From NCBI RefSeq assembly GCF_026191675.1, contig NZ_JAKRRY010000005.1, forward strand, positions 62,001-126,000: a stretch of 64,000 nucleotides of DNA, in the 5' to 3' direction. Source of the stretch: Vibrio qingdaonensis (GTDB lineage: Bacteria > Pseudomonadota > Gammaproteobacteria > Enterobacterales > Vibrionaceae). This document shows, one piece after another, positions 1 through 9,529 of the stretch. Numbering within the stretch: position 1 is the stretch's first letter; each line of letters begins with the position of its first letter. A program made the translations under genes and the position numbers. The notes beneath the pieces are model-generated. The model was not told the DNA's origin and made no database searches. It saw nothing but the letters and a program-made list of their open reading frames with translations.

Positions 1-2
1 AC

Positions 3-845
3 AAACTCAATCGAGTTCTGTTCACCATCAAGCTTCTCGCAATGGGTGGCGTGCTTTTTCTTCTGGCACCGAGTGTCACTCACTCATACCTGCTGAGCAT
101 GCCAGTACAGCAAGGGTTAATCCTTGCTGCAATCCCTGTTATCTTCACCTCATTTGGCTTCCACGGCAGTATCCCGGCGATAGTCAACTACCTTAAAGGT
201 GATACTCGCTCACTGCGCAAAGCGGTCATGATTGGCTCAAGCCTTCCACTCGTCATTTATATCTTTTGGCAAGTTGTCACGCTTGGTGTCGTCAGTCAAA
301 GCAACTTATTGGACAACACAGGTCTTAGCAACCTTATCGCATCCTTAGCCCAAACTGTACATATTGATAAGCTAGCAACCGTCATTGGTGTGTTTGCCGA
401 TCTTGCCTTGATGACGTCTTTCTTAGGGGTGAGTTTAGGGTTGTTTGAATATCTTCGTGACCTCGGTAGCCGCTACAATACATCAGTAAACACCACGAAA
501 AACACGATAAATAGTAATAATGGTGAGGACCAGGACGTAGGGACACTTACTACCAAGCAACGTATTATCGCCGCGCTGGTTACTTTTATTCCGCCGCTTT
601 GCTTTGCCCTTTTCTATCCACAGGGCTTTATCATGGCACTTGGCTACGCGGCTATCGCACTCGCTACCCTAGCGATCTTTTTACCAGTAGCAATGATAAA
701 GAAAGTACGCAAAACGTCGGTAGACAACGACCAAGCTTATGTTGTTGCTGGTGGGCAAGTGGCGCTAAACCTATCTTTTGCGGCTGGGCTAATCATCGTC
801 GTATCACAGGTATTAATTTCGATGAATGTCCTGCCTAGCTTGTAA
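3..845 (+). CDS. Aromatic amino acid permease, HAAAP family (TyrP-like), 5' truncated by window edge
   Basis: This is the C-terminal 280 residues of an inner-membrane transporter; the open frame runs to the window edge, so the start lies upstream. The first codons encode LNRVLFTIK, a conserved stretch of the hydroxy/aromatic amino acid permease family (TyrP, TnaB, Mtr). The rest shows about seven hydrophobic segments, FTSFGFHGSIPAIVNYL and a DLALMTSFLGVSLGLFEYLRD stretch typical of TyrP. Family knowledge: proton-coupled uptake of tyrosine or tryptophan. The exact substrate cannot be decided from this part. A strong hairpin terminator follows at 923-960, so it ends its transcription unit. Confidence 0.85.
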   Translation, partial: KLNRVLFTIKLLAMGGVLFLLAPSVTHSYLLSMPVQQGLILAAIPVIFTSFGFHGSIPAIVNYLKGDTRSLRKAVMIGSSLPLVIYIFWQVVTLGVVSQSNLLDNTGLSNLIASLAQTVHIDKLATVIGVFADLALMTSFLGVSLGLFEYLRDLGSRYNTSVNTTKNTINSNNGEDQDVGTLTTKQRIIAALVTFIPPLCFALFYPQGFIMALGYAAIALATLAIFLPVAMIKKVRKTSVDNDQAYVVAGGQVALNLSFAAGLIIVVSQVLISMNVLPSL

Positions 846-922
846 ATATCGACACTAGTCACATTAACAATGTAAAAGCTCTCAAGAAATTACATCTTCG
901 CCGATATCAAAGATAGCATGTA

Positions 923-960
923 GAACAGGAGGCCTTCATTCGAAGGCCTCCTGTTCATTT
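923..960 (+). terminator. Rho-independent terminator of the permease gene
   Basis: A perfect 15-bp stem (923-937 with 942-956) with loop ATTC is followed by a T-rich tail (TCATTTGTC). It lies 78 bases after the permease stop and before the chemoreceptor gene. Confidence 0.85.
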
Positions 961-999
961 GTCTATTCAAACAAATTATAAGAAAGCAGCGGAGTCTCT

Positions 1000-2427
1000 A
1001 TGAGAGAAGTTCAATTTAGAAAAATCGACTCAATATTTATTAAAATGTCGATAAGCGATAAGGTTTGGGTACTTTTTGCCCTCTTTTTACTTGCCCTATC
1101 CTTTACTGCGATAAATCGCTACCAAGATGCCATCATTCACGCGGAGCAGCTAGCGATCACGGCAGCGGAGTCACGCTTACAAGGTTACCTTGAAACAACG
1201 TCAAGTCCTGAGGAGCTTCGCGCTCTAGGTGTAACGTCGGCATCAGCCCAAGCGAGCTCCATCAATAACGGAACCGTACAGGCCGTTGCACAAGCAAATA
1301 ATGGCAAACAGTACGGCTTACATCACTCTGCATCTATCAGCATCGAAACAGCCAAATCTAATGCGCTAACCTCTCTTGCTCTGACTTCTCTTTGGGTACT
1401 ACCATTTGGTATTTTTGCGTATTGGCTAAGCACCTTCTTAGGTGGTGCACTGTGGACACTTTACGCCACCACCAAGAAAATTGCTGATGGCGATCTCACT
1501 TCAAGGTTGAACTTTGTTGCGGGTCGAGACGAGTTTGGCACAATTGGTGTCGCACTTGATGACGCCATGGACACGCTAACCGAACTTGTTGTCACCGTAA
1601 AGTCTTCTGCCACCAGCCTAGAACAAACTTCAACGCAATTTCATTCCGAGATCGCTCGTAGCAACAGCCAAATAAGCAGCCAGTATTCCTCGCTTGATTC
1701 TGTTGCGACCGCGATGGAAGAAATGACAGCATCTTCACAAGAAGTCTCTACTATCTCTCAGCAGTCTAACCGACAAGCGGAAGATGACGCAAAGCAAGTA
1801 GAACTAAGCGACCAAAGGGTTCAACAAGCAATTGGTGATATCAATCAACTGTCTAATTTCATCCAAGAAGCTTCTCACTCGGTTTCTGCTCTCACAGAAA
1901 ATACCACGCAGATTAATGAAGTGATTACCACAATTAATGCCATCTCCGAACAAACCAATTTATTGGCACTCAACGCCGCTATCGAAGCTGCCCGAGCTGG
2001 AGAGCAAGGTCGTGGGTTTGCGGTTGTCGCCGATGAAGTGCGTACTCTCGCCAGTCGAACTCAAGCCGCGACCGTTGAAATACAAGCCATGATTGAAAAA
2101 CTACAATCTGAGAGCCACAATATCGCCTCGATTACTCAACAAACCGTTGAACAAGCTCAATCAAGCAGCGCGCTAATTTCTGATATTGGTCATGATATCA
2201 ATTCAATTTCTGATTCAGCCCAAGCGGTAATGGATATGAGCACCCAAATTTCCACCTCAGCGACGGAGCAAAGCTCCGTCGCATCAAGTATTGCAAGTGA
2301 ACTCAGTGACATCCGCTCACAGTCAGGGACAATTAGAGAAATTGCACAGCGAAGTGAAGCCTCTATTGCGACGCTTTCGGAAGCCACACGCTCACTCAGC
2401 GAAGTTCTTATCAGATACCGTACTTAG
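1000..2427 (+). CDS. Methyl-accepting chemotaxis protein
   Basis: A 475-residue inner-membrane chemoreceptor. A first membrane helix lies at about residues 22-40. A short periplasmic part of about 80 residues follows, too small for a dCACHE domain. A second helix lies at about 125-150, then a HAMP region (about 150-205) and the cytoplasmic signalling coiled coil. The hairpin tip contains the highly conserved [20 protein letters not shown] motif (about 312-332) that contacts CheA/CheW. No CheR-binding pentapeptide is seen at the C-terminus. A GCGGAG ribosome site precedes ATG 1000. The ligand cannot be inferred. It is monocistronic, bounded by terminators at 923 and 2453. Confidence 0.93.
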   Translation: MREVQFRKIDSIFIKMSISDKVWVLFALFLLALSFTAINRYQDAIIHAEQLAITAAESRLQGYLETTSSPEELRALGVTSASAQASSINNGTVQAVAQANNGKQYGLHHSASISIETAKSNALTSLALTSLWVLPFGIFAYWLSTFLGGALWTLYATTKKIADGDLTSRLNFVAGRDEFGTIGVALDDAMDTLTELVVTVKSSATSLEQTSTQFHSEIARSNSQISSQYSSLDSVATAMEEMTASSQEVSTISQQSNRQAEDDAKQVELSDQRVQQAIGDINQLSNFIQEASHSVSALTENTTQINEVITTINAISEQTNLLALNAAIEAARAGEQGRGFAVVADEVRTLASRTQAATVEIQAMIEKLQSESHNIASITQQTVEQAQSSSALISDIGHDINSISDSAQAVMDMSTQISTSATEQSSVASSIASELSDIRSQSGTIREIAQRSEASIATLSEATRSLSEVLIRYRT

Positions 2428-2452
2428 TCGTTTTTTTGGCGACGCTGGATCA

Positions 2453-2485
2453 AAAAGGAGAGCACCTGCTCTCCTTTTCTATTTT
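2453..2485 (+). terminator. Rho-independent terminator of the chemoreceptor gene
   Basis: A 12-bp stem AAAAGGAGAGCA/TGCTCTCCTTTT with a CC loop is followed by CTATTTTTAG. Nearly the same stem sequence is used after the PstS-like gene at 3915. Confidence 0.85.
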
Positions 2486-2543
2486 TAGTTCTATTTTTAG
2501 TTCTGTTTCTGTTTCTGGCATTTTTTAACATGCTACTAAAAAA

Positions 2544-2891
2544 TCACCAAAAGTAAGCTTTGGGATCTTTTTCAATTTCTCGCATAATCGCCGTAAGGTC
2601 ATGGCTTTGAGATAAAAATGGATACGGAACCCATTGTGATTCGTCGTCTTCGGAAGGAATCGATAGATGCCACGTCTTATCCAGACTATCAAATTCAACT
2701 TTCGCAACTGGATTGGTATAATCAGAAAACGTTGAATCGAGCAAATAATGGGCATTAGAAAACAACACACCGTCAGGAATCGTTTCAAATAACGACTTGC
2801 CCAGCTCAACCGGGATACTTTTATTTCGGTTCATGCATACCATTTCAGCACAGCGTTCCAGCCGACATTGGGACATTTGAATTAGTGTCAT
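2544..2891 (-). CDS. Small conserved protein, possibly DUF3024-like
   Basis: A 115-residue soluble protein with no signal peptide or membrane segment. The start ATG at 2891 has a GGGTGAG site about 7 bases upstream. The N-terminal half carries CRLERCAEMVC. The C-terminal half has AKVEFDSLDKTWHLSIP and ends DLTAIMREIEKDPKAYFW, which recalls the C-terminal pattern of DUF3024 proteins. That match is from memory and weak. It is convergent with the chemoreceptor gene and stands alone. Function unknown. Confidence 0.65.
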   Translation of the reverse strand: MTLIQMSQCRLERCAEMVCMNRNKSIPVELGKSLFETIPDGVLFSNAHYLLDSTFSDYTNPVAKVEFDSLDKTWHLSIPSEDDESQWVPYPFLSQSHDLTAIMREIEKDPKAYFW

Positions 2892-3017
2892 ACACGCTCA
2901 CCCTTCTATCTCACTGTTAGTTAATATAACTGTTTTTCCGAGATTTTGTTACAAGCCCAATCTCGATGTCGCTAAATATAATGACCGAATGCTGAGTTCT
3001 TTACCTCAATCACAAAA

Positions 3018-3046
3018 GTGTCATACAAACGACATATGATGTGTCG
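3018..3046 (+). promoter_or_regulatory. Candidate Pho box upstream of the PstS-like gene
   Basis: Three heptamers with an 11-base period, GTGTCAT (3018), ACGACAT (3029) and TGTGTCG (3040), resemble the PhoB repeat CTGTCAT spaced by AT-rich tetramers. A TATGAT hexamer at 3035 could be a -10 element. The downstream gene encodes a phosphate-binding-protein homologue, which makes PhoB control plausible, but only the first heptamer is a close match. Confidence 0.35.
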
Positions 3047-3073
3047 AATCGTTACTTTATATGGAGTTATTCT

Positions 3074-3889
3074 ATGCTACGCGTCGCTATGGCCGCCCTT
3101 ATTTCAATTTCAGCCACTTCCTTTTCTTATGCTGAAGAAGTGAATATTTCCGGTTCTACCTCTGTCGCCCGAGTAATGGATGTGCTGGCTGAACAATACA
3201 ATACCTCTCATAAAAACACGTTTATTGCCGTTCAAGGTATTGGCTCAACAGCAGGCATCACGCTCGTTGAAAAAGGCGTCGCCGACATTGGTATGAGCAG
3301 TCGCTACTTAACCGAGCGAGAAAGCAGTGAAGCATTAGACGTCTTCCCTATTGCTTATGATGGTTTAGCCATTGTGGTTAATATCACCAACCCGGTACCT
3401 AACCTTTCTCGTGAGCAAGTTTTTGATATCTATAAAGGCAAAATCACCAATTGGAAACAAGTTGGTGGTGAAGACAAAGCGATTGCTGTCGTCACTCGCG
3501 AAGCCTCTTCAGGGACTCGTTACAGTTTTGAAAGCCTGTTGGGCTTAACTCGAATTGTGAACGATAGATTGGTCTCTGATATCAATCCAACGAATTTAGT
3601 TGTGAACAGTAACAGCATGGTAAAAACCATCGTGAATCATAATCCGCATGCTATTGGCTTTGTTTCTGAAGGATCTGTCGACCGTTCCATCAAAGCGATT
3701 CAATTTGAGGGTGTCGAAGCGTCAACTGAAAATATCGCCCAAGGAAAGTACAAATTAGCGCGTCCATTCTTGTTACTACATAAAAAAGATGACATTGATG
3801 ACGATGCGGATAAGTTCATTAAATATGTACTTTCAGATAACGGGCAGGCATTAATTGCGGAATACGGCTACACCCCTATCAAAAAGTAA
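3074..3889 (+). CDS. PstS-like periplasmic phosphate-binding protein
   Basis: A 271-residue secreted solute-binding protein. The start is ATG 3074, because GGAG at 3063-3066 is well spaced and a signal peptide MLRVAMAALISISATSFSYA then starts properly; a longer frame begins inside the Pho-like box. The mature part begins EEVNISGSTSVARVMDVLAE, the PstS phosphate-binding start (GSTS). SSGTR (about residue 150) matches the second phosphate loop. Family knowledge: binds orthophosphate for the PstSCAB importer. No pstCAB or phoU follows, so it is an orphan that could serve a remote Pst system or signalling. Confidence 0.88.
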   Translation: MLRVAMAALISISATSFSYAEEVNISGSTSVARVMDVLAEQYNTSHKNTFIAVQGIGSTAGITLVEKGVADIGMSSRYLTERESSEALDVFPIAYDGLAIVVNITNPVPNLSREQVFDIYKGKITNWKQVGGEDKAIAVVTREASSGTRYSFESLLGLTRIVNDRLVSDINPTNLVVNSNSMVKTIVNHNPHAIGFVSEGSVDRSIKAIQFEGVEASTENIAQGKYKLARPFLLLHKKDDIDDDADKFIKYVLSDNGQALIAEYGYTPIKK

Positions 3890-3914
3890 TCTCAGTCACT
3901 TGTGTATTCACGAT

Positions 3915-3942
3915 AAAAGGAGAGCAACGCTCTCCTTTTTTA
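3915..3942 (+). terminator. Rho-independent terminator of the PstS-like gene
   Basis: An 11-bp stem AAAAGGAGAGC/GCTCTCCTTTT with loop AAC is followed by TTATTGC. The stem is nearly identical to the terminator at 2453. Confidence 0.85.
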
Positions 3943-4038
3943 TTGCTTCTAAAATAGGCAAAGTTAGTCATTTCACATCTCTACCTGACCTGCTATGTTG
4001 TAATTTGGTTTGCTATTACTCAACTCAGGAGAGTGTTT

Positions 4039-4359
4039 ATGATTACTACAACGACTCAAAGCATTGAAGGCAAAAGAATTGTCGCCTATAAAGGCGTAAT
4101 TGCAGGTGAAGCAATTTTAGGCGCAAATGTTTTTAAAGATATGTTTGCCGGCTTACGCGATATTGTTGGGGGTCGTTCGGGAACTTACGAAAGAGAATTA
4201 CAGCGCGCTCGTGAAATCGCTTTGAAAGAACTGCAAGAGAAAGCTCATGATCTCGGTGCGAATGCGGTTGTTGGCGTGGATTTAGATTATGAAGTGCTGG
4301 GTTCTGGTAATGGTATGTTGATGGTCTCCGCAAGCGGCACCGCCGTCGTTATAGACTAG
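4039..4359 (+). CDS. ybjQ: YbjQ/UPF0145 (DUF74) family protein
   Basis: A 106-residue protein starting at ATG 4039 with AGGAGAG upstream (4027-4033). The sequence follows Escherichia coli YbjQ closely: [26 protein letters not shown], then [32 protein letters not shown] and a C-terminal MVSASGTAV. These Gly-rich motifs define the heavy-metal-binding-like UPF0145 fold, which forms pentameric rings. No catalytic role is established. Monocistronic; a symmetric hairpin at 4420 separates it from the convergent pullulanase gene. Confidence 0.92.
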   Translation: MITTTTQSIEGKRIVAYKGVIAGEAILGANVFKDMFAGLRDIVGGRSGTYERELQRAREIALKELQEKAHDLGANAVVGVDLDYEVLGSGNGMLMVSASGTAVVID

Positions 4360-4419
4360 CCATAGACCAGTTATCAACTAATTACCGCCAGTTACTCATC
4401 CCCCGTCACTTTAGAAAAT

Positions 4420-4447
4420 AGGCAGCAAAATCGTAATTTTGCTGCCT
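4420..4447. terminator. Symmetric hairpin between convergent ybjQ and pullulanase genes
   Basis: A perfect 12-bp stem AGGCAGCAAAAT/ATTTTGCTGCCT with loop CGTA lies 60 bases after ybjQ. No long T-run follows on either strand, so termination strength is uncertain. Its position between convergent stops suggests a bidirectional terminator. Confidence 0.55.
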
Positions 4448-4463
4448 AAATAAGCGATAAACT

Positions 4464-4498
4464 ATGAGTTATGAGCTATGAGCTATGAGCTATGAGCT
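4464..4498. repeat. Heptamer tandem repeat (ATGAGCT, five units)
   Basis: Five consecutive 7-base units ATGAGYT run from 4464 to 4498, 18 bases beyond the pullulanase stop codon (minus strand). The first unit has T for C. No coding role is seen. Confidence 0.9.
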
Positions 4499-4516
4499 AT
4501 TCGAACTCTGTCAGTA

Positions 4517-7500
4517 CTACTGCTTCGTCACGCTCACTGTCGGTTTTGCAATCTTGTCATCTTGCAGATAACGCGCATCAAACACAAAGTTATACTTACC
4601 CGCTTCTGCGACCGTAAGCTTACAATTCTCACCGTCACCCAGACTTAGAGAACCTTCACCTAGCGTCGCGGTACCACAACCGACATTCGGTGCACTCCAA
4701 CTCGAATCCGCAAATTTAAATTCATGTGTCCCCGTTTCTAACGTTGCTGATAGCTGATACAAGCCATTGCCGACAAATCTCATCGCCCAGTCACTATTAT
4801 CAGCCCAGCTATTCATACTCCCTTTAACGTACACAATGGTATCGCCAAATGGAGGAATCGAATCCACGTCTTTATCTGACATATCTACGGGCAGGCCTGC
4901 ACCTTGAGCGCCCGATTGTGGTTGAACAAACACCGCCGTTGTTAATGCGGGTACCGAGAAGGTTCCATCACTAAACGAAGCCGATTGCACCGTCGCGTCC
5001 GCCGATGTTTTCTGTACGCTATGTAGTTCAAAACCTGTGACGCCCGATATGACCGCATCTTGCTGAGTGGATGTCGAGTTAATCACAACCACAATCGCGT
5101 CATAATTGTTATCGAGATCTACCCCTGCCGTTGTTCCATCATCAATGGTCATCACAATCAAACCTTGGGTTTGGTCCTTGCCCACATTTCGGAAATCGAC
5201 ACGGTTCATCACCTCTTCCGCGCTGTTTAACCTAAACAATGGACTCTCGCTGCGGATGGTTAATAATTCCAAAAACTGCGCTTTCGTCAAGGCGATATCG
5301 CTTTGATCAGGCTCTGCGGTCGTGTCAGCTATGATGGTTTTAATTAACCCCCAGTTTGCCCCGTCTTTATCTTCTCTTGGTAAACCCACATTCCAGTTGT
5401 TGTCAGAGCCGTCAAAACGAACTCGGTTATACCAATCACCTGAGTCATAAGAATCTCGCTGCATAGACTTAGAACGCAGTAATTCCGAACCCATATGGAT
5501 GAATGGAATCCCTTGCCCTAACATAACCGTAGACAGAGAAACACTTTGCATGCGCGCTCTGTCGGCAGACGATGTGCCTGTCGCAATCTTATACGCGTTA
5601 TTGTCCCACAGTGTTTGGTTATCGTGTTTTGACACATAAGAAATGTTTTCTGATGGGAACTTAGTATAACCAGCTGGTGCGCCGTTATAGTCCACATCTT
5701 TGCCTTTTTTAGTGCTCCCTGTGTAATCAATAAGAACGTAATCAGCTAGGTTTCCAGCCATACCTAAACGCACAATATCTTGGTTATGAAGCATAGCCTT
5801 GGTAGTTTCTGGCGAGCTTGTCACTTCTTCGTTGATATACGCCGCATTACCAAATCCTTGGTTGAAACGAAGAGGATGCTTGCCCTCAGTGTTTTGTCCG
5901 CCGTCAAACGGACTCCCGCCTCGAACTGCGTCGCGCAGTCTATCTGAGAAAGTACCGATCTGAGTACCCGCCATGTTTAACTGATTCGCTTGATCAAAAC
6001 GTGCATTATTGGATACTTCACCAAAATCCCAACCTTCACCATAGAACAGTGTATTAGGGTCAATTTCACGTACGTCTTTCAGCGCTTGGATCATTACCGA
6101 AGCAGGTTGATGTCCCATCAAGTCAAAACGGAAACCATCTACTTTGTAGTCATCTGCCCAAACCTTTAGCGAATCCACCATCAACTTACCCATCATTAGG
6201 TTTTCTGTTGCCGTGTTATCACAACAGGTTGACGTTTCAACACCACCAGTATTCACATTGAGTCGGTGGTAATACCCCGGGACAATTTTATCCAGAACAG
6301 ACTTTTCATTCACTCCTGAAGCGTTGGTATGGTTGTACACCACATCCATGACCAGCTTTAGTCCCATGTCGTGTGAGGCTTTCACCATTTCACGGAACTC
6401 TTTGATACGAGCCGCGCCTTTCGCATCCGTGGCATAGCTTCCTTCCGGTACCGTGTAATGATAAGGGTCGTAACCCCAGTTAAAGCTGTCGAGCATACGT
6501 AGATCATTCATCAATGCTTGCGCACTGTCTGTCGCCGGATCATAGCTTTCTAACAAATCTTCTATAACCTGGGAGGAATCCCCACTCGCACACACCGAAG
6601 CCGAAGGTGAAGCCGCGCACAAATCGCCGATGGTGTCGGTAATATCCACGGTTTTTTCTTCATCAATTGTCGCAATATCAAAAGCAGGAAGAATATGAAG
6701 TGTAGTTAAGCCTGCATCTTTAAGCGCTTGCAAATGGGTAACCGATTCACGAGTTGGCTCAGTTAATGCCATGTATTTTCCGTTCAGCGCCGCTGTGCCT
6801 AATGTGTCACTAAAACTGAAGTCCCTAATATGGGATTCATACAGAACATGATCTTCATCGTTCTTTACAGTCGGTCTTACATGTTCGGCACTACCCCAAC
6901 CCTCTGGCATCAATGCAGGATCGTCTAAGTTAACGACATGAGAATAGCGAGAGTTAACTGAAAGGCTAACAGAGTATGGGTCGGTAACTAAACGCTCTTC
7001 AATGACTTTCGTCGTAGGATGATACACTTTGACATTGTAGCGATAGAACTTACCCACCGCGCCACTAACCACATCCGTAGACCAAACACCGGTATCGCTA
7101 TTTTCAGTCATCGCAACGGTTTGCTCTAACTGTTTGTCAACGTCGTAGATTTCCAATTGAACACGCTGAGCCGTTGGTGCCCAAAGCTTAAAGTTCGCAT
7201 CGTTACCTGTCACGATTGCACCCAGAGTTTCATTGATAGCATTGCCGGTATTTTCATCTACAAACACGGCGTCGAGCACGCCTGGCTTTTGTACCTCTGT
7301 CGCCGCCATCACTTCATCATTACTGTTGTAAGCCACTACGACAATTTGCGATTTTAAAATGGTTCGCAGTAGCTCGTCAGTCGTATTTAATGCGACTGAC
7401 TTTACACTTCCTAGGTGTCTAAATCGTTTTTTTAACGCTTCCGACAAATCGCCTTGCACCGTCATGTCAACGGCAGTGCCACCTACTATGTTCCTGTCTT

Positions 7501-8170
7501 TATCCATCGTGATGGCGGCTGTTTCACTGTAAAACAATTTCACTTTCTGAGCACTGGCCGCCGCTTCCCACGCAAGCGTGTCCGCATCTAGCCAGTGCGC
7601 TTTTTGCCCATCGATAACAACGGGACGATCGGCAATAGGTTTGTAGTACAACTCACTGCTACCATGGAAGCCAAATAGACCCTTGCTTTCATCAAGATTA
7701 TTAAGCAGCACTTTTGAGTTTGCACTACCAAAGGCTTTTTCATCACCTTTGTGCAAAATGAAGTTCATACAGTTGTGAGGATCAGATGCATCCGGATTAA
7801 CATTCAATACATAGTACGCACCGTAAGTATCACTGACACCATCGGCTAGCTTAGGTGCCCCCCAAGCAGTCCCTCCATCGGCGATCCCCATTGCTTGTAG
7901 ATCGGTACTGGTACAACCCTCACCGTTCCATAAATGTAAGCCCCAGCCGTCATAAGGTGACCCGGAAGCTGCAGCAATATCTTGTTTATAATAAACCACG
8001 ACTTCGTTATCACCCGCTTGATAAAGGCCACTAATATTGCTGCCATTATTTCCGCCTGAGTTACCACCTGCGTTATCACCGCTGTCATTACACCCTGCGA
8101 TTACGGCGACGGAAAGTATTGGAACTAAACTTTTGGCAATCATCGATAATTTGAATTTTTTATTGTCCAC
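4517..8170 (-). CDS. Secreted pullulanase lipoprotein (GH13 alpha-1,6-glucosidase)
   Basis: A 1217-residue debranching enzyme. The signal peptide ends in the lipobox VIAGC, with the lipidated Cys at about 27, then a Gly/Asn/Ser linker. An N-terminal starch-binding segment (VVVYYKQD, WGLHLWNGEGC) resembles CBM41/PUD domains. A CBM48-like domain follows (FKLWAPTAQRVQLEIYD, about 325). The GH13 barrel shows YDPYHY (about 568), region I MDVVYNHT (about 610), region II DGFRFDLMGH with the nucleophile Asp (about 680), region III YGEGWDF with the acid Glu (about 711) and region IV SKHDNQTLWDN (about 850). The last ~110 residues (VYVKGSMNSWADNSDWAM) form an extra E-set/starch-binding module. Expected to be cell-surface or exported by type II secretion. 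No mal genes adjoin it and no clear MalT box was seen. Confidence 0.95.
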   Translation of the reverse strand: MDNKKFKLSMIAKSLVPILSVAVIAGCNDSGDNAGGNSGGNNGSNISGLYQAGDNEVVVYYKQDIAAASGSPYDGWGLHLWNGEGCTSTDLQAMGIADGGTAWGAPKLADGVSDTYGAYYVLNVNPDASDPHNCMNFILHKGDEKAFGSANSKVLLNNLDESKGLFGFHGSSELYYKPIADRPVVIDGQKAHWLDADTLAWEAAASAQKVKLFYSETAAITMDKDRNIVGGTAVDMTVQGDLSEALKKRFRHLGSVKSVALNTTDELLRTILKSQIVVVAYNSNDEVMAATEVQKPGVLDAVFVDENTGNAINETLGAIVTGNDANFKLWAPTAQRVQLEIYDVDKQLEQTVAMTENSDTGVWSTDVVSGAVGKFYRYNVKVYHPTTKVIEERLVTDPYSVSLSVNSRYSHVVNLDDPALMPEGWGSAEHVRPTVKNDEDHVLYESHIRDFSFSDTLGTAALNGKYMALTEPTRESVTHLQALKDAGLTTLHILPAFDIATIDEEKTVDITDTIGDLCAASPSASVCASGDSSQVIEDLLESYDPATDSAQALMNDLRMLDSFNWGYDPYHYTVPEGSYATDAKGAARIKEFREMVKASHDMGLKLVMDVVYNHTNASGVNEKSVLDKIVPGYYHRLNVNTGGVETSTCCDNTATENLMMGKLMVDSLKVWADDYKVDGFRFDLMGHQPASVMIQALKDVREIDPNTLFYGEGWDFGEVSNNARFDQANQLNMAGTQIGTFSDRLRDAVRGGSPFDGGQNTEGKHPLRFNQGFGNAAYINEEVTSSPETTKAMLHNQDIVRLGMAGNLADYVLIDYTGSTKKGKDVDYNGAPAGYTKFPSENISYVSKHDNQTLWDNNAYKIATGTSSADRARMQSVSLSTVMLGQGIPFIHMGSELLRSKSMQRDSYDSGDWYNRVRFDGSDNNWNVGLPREDKDGANWGLIKTIIADTTAEPDQSDIALTKAQFLELLTIRSESPLFRLNSAEEVMNRVDFRNVGKDQTQGLIVMTIDDGTTAGVDLDNNYDAIVVVINSTSTQQDAVISGVTGFELHSVQKTSADATVQSASFSDGTFSVPALTTAVFVQPQSGAQGAGLPVDMSDKDVDSIPPFGDTIVYVKGSMNSWADNSDWAMRFVGNGLYQLSATLETGTHEFKFADSSWSAPNVGCGTATLGEGSLSLGDGENCKLTVAEAGKYNFVFDARYLQDDKIAKPTVSVTKQ

Positions 8171-8704
8171 TTGGCAAACCTATTTGTTATTGATTATTTA
8201 AATTGATGTGCAGTACAGCCTCTATGTTAAATAACAGTGGCAACAACAAAATGAGAGGAAGGTTTGTTAACTTTTTGTATCTGAGAAAATTACCGCCGTC
8301 TTGGACAACTCTCACACTCTAAAAGCCTAAATAGATAGTTTAATGAGATCTCTGACACAGAGTTTTGGCCGTAAACCTTGGGGCGTAGTCAGCAAGGATG
8401 AGTCTCTTAGGCGTAGATTTCAGCCTTCAATGAGAGAGTTAGCTCACCTTTGGTGAGGCACTTTATTATTATCTAAAATTAAGATCCTAGCGTCAATGTG
8501 ACCCACCTAAACAGGTGGCGCAATAACAAGAGTGATTGTTATAAATGAAATAATTGCGTCTAAAACTATGCACACTTAACGTAAAACTAAGCACTTAATG
8601 TAAGACTATAGGTAGAAATGAACGTGCCTGTGTAGCGTCTGAAGAAGGTTATCAGGGTTACGAATGTCGCGGAAGCTTAGCTTGAATAGGGAAGCATTAA
8701 GAAA
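8171..8704. other. Intergenic region between pullulanase and tRNA genes
   Basis: About 530 bases without a credible gene. Two small hairpins are visible: CTCACC/GGTGAG (8443-8457) and CCACCT/AGGTGG (8503-8518). A near-duplicate pair, AAAACTATGCACACTTAACGT and AAAACTAAGCACTTAATGT, lies at about 8570-8602. The first copy of the tRNA operon seems to lack a strong terminator here, unlike the second copy. The pullulanase promoter must lie in the left part. Confidence 0.5.
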
Positions 8705-8778
8705 TGGAGGCGCCTCCCGGAGTCGAACCGAGGTCCACGGATTTGCAATCCGCTGCATAGCCACTCTGCCAAGGCGCC
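8705..8778 (-). tRNA. tRNA-Cys (GCA), copy 1
   Basis: Seventy-four bases including an encoded CCA. The acceptor stem GGCGCCT/AGGCGCC closes perfectly. The anticodon loop ATTGCAAAT gives anticodon GCA, and the T arm holds GGTTCGACTCC. It matches the bacterial tRNA-Cys pattern and is identical to the copy at 20229. Confidence 0.97.
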
Positions 8779-8847
8779 TTTTTATGTCGTATTTCTAAGT
8801 TCATTATGTAGTGAGAGCTAACGGTTGTTAATCACACAATAATGAGA

Positions 8848-8934
8848 TGGTGCCCCGGGCCGGACTTGAACCGGCACAACGCGAACGTCGAGGGATTTTA
8901 AATCCCTTGTGTCTACCAATTCCACCACCAGGGC
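8848..8934 (-). tRNA. tRNA-Leu (UAA), copy 1
   Basis: Eighty-seven bases, class II tRNA with a long variable arm and encoded CCA. The anticodon stem-loop AGGGATTTAAAATCCCT gives anticodon UAA. The T arm is CCGGTTCAAGTCCGG. It precedes tRNA-Cys by 69 bases in one transcription unit and is identical to the copy at 20370. Confidence 0.97.
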
Positions 8935-8992
8935 ATACATATAATGCTTGGAAACACCATCGCTCCCGCATTGAAATGCGGCAACGTTGAGC

Positions 8993-9020
8993 ACTATATT
9001 CGAATGAGAATTATCGTCAA
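8993..9020 (-). promoter_or_regulatory. Sigma-70 promoter of tRNA Leu-Cys operon 1
   Basis: On the minus strand TTGACG (9015-9020) and TATAGT (8993-8998) are separated by 16 bases. The discriminator is GCTCAACG. It lies about 60 bases upstream of the tRNA-Leu 5' end. The second operon has the same arrangement at 20504. Confidence 0.8.
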
Positions 9021-9109
9021 GCAAAAATGTTAACTTTATGGATTACCTGACGAAAACTCCAGCAAGCTGGATGAATCCTCTTCATATTCAAAAAGAAAGA
9101 GATAAATCA

Positions 9110-9211
9110 ATGCCTTTAAAGTCAGATATTAATCCAACCGCAATACCAACAAACAACCCTCTTTATAATTCTAATTCAGGGCAATCACCAGCACCGACTT
9201 TCACTCCCTAA
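9110..9211 (+). CDS. Possible 33-residue Pro/Asn-rich peptide or truncated gene remnant
   Basis: ATG 9110 opens a 33-codon frame (MPLKSDINPTAIPTNNPLYN..., ending SPAPTFTP) with a weak GAAAGAGA about 8 bases upstream. It has the look of a disordered N-terminus and may be the surviving 5' end of a deleted gene. The rest of the 9021-9529 gap shows no other gene; it must contain the promoter of the aminotransferase gene. Confidence 0.2.
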   Translation: MPLKSDINPTAIPTNNPLYNSNSGQSPAPTFTP

Positions 9212-9529
9212 GATCGCTTACCGTGCAACCAATGTAGATTAAGGTTTTCAAAATCCTAATCTATTACTCTGTGGAGGCCATCAACTAAGATAATGACAAA
9301 ATTGAGGATAGTGACAATCGCGTTCAACGTGTACCTCTGCGCTAGTTCGCGAAATAGAACGCTATCATGTTGATTTTTAGAAAGCTTTTAACTTGTTTTG
9401 GAGTCAAGATCACCTTTGGCTAATTTATTTTTGGCCCTGTAGATACTAAGCTTTTGAAACAGTGAACTTTAATTAACATAACTGTAAATAAGCATTATCA
9501 ACCTCACTCAATCATAAAGGACTGTGCAA

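Noticed and set aside
3041..3073. Longer start for the PstS-like protein
   Set aside because: It lies inside the promoter/Pho-like region, has no ribosome site and would spoil the signal peptide.
8171..8400. MalT box for the pullulanase gene
   Set aside because: No close match to GGGGAKGAGG was found on either strand.
8818..9024. Minus-strand open frame with VELVDTRDLKSLDVRVVPVQVRPGAP
   Set aside because: It is a translation of the tRNA-Leu gene, a well-known artefact.
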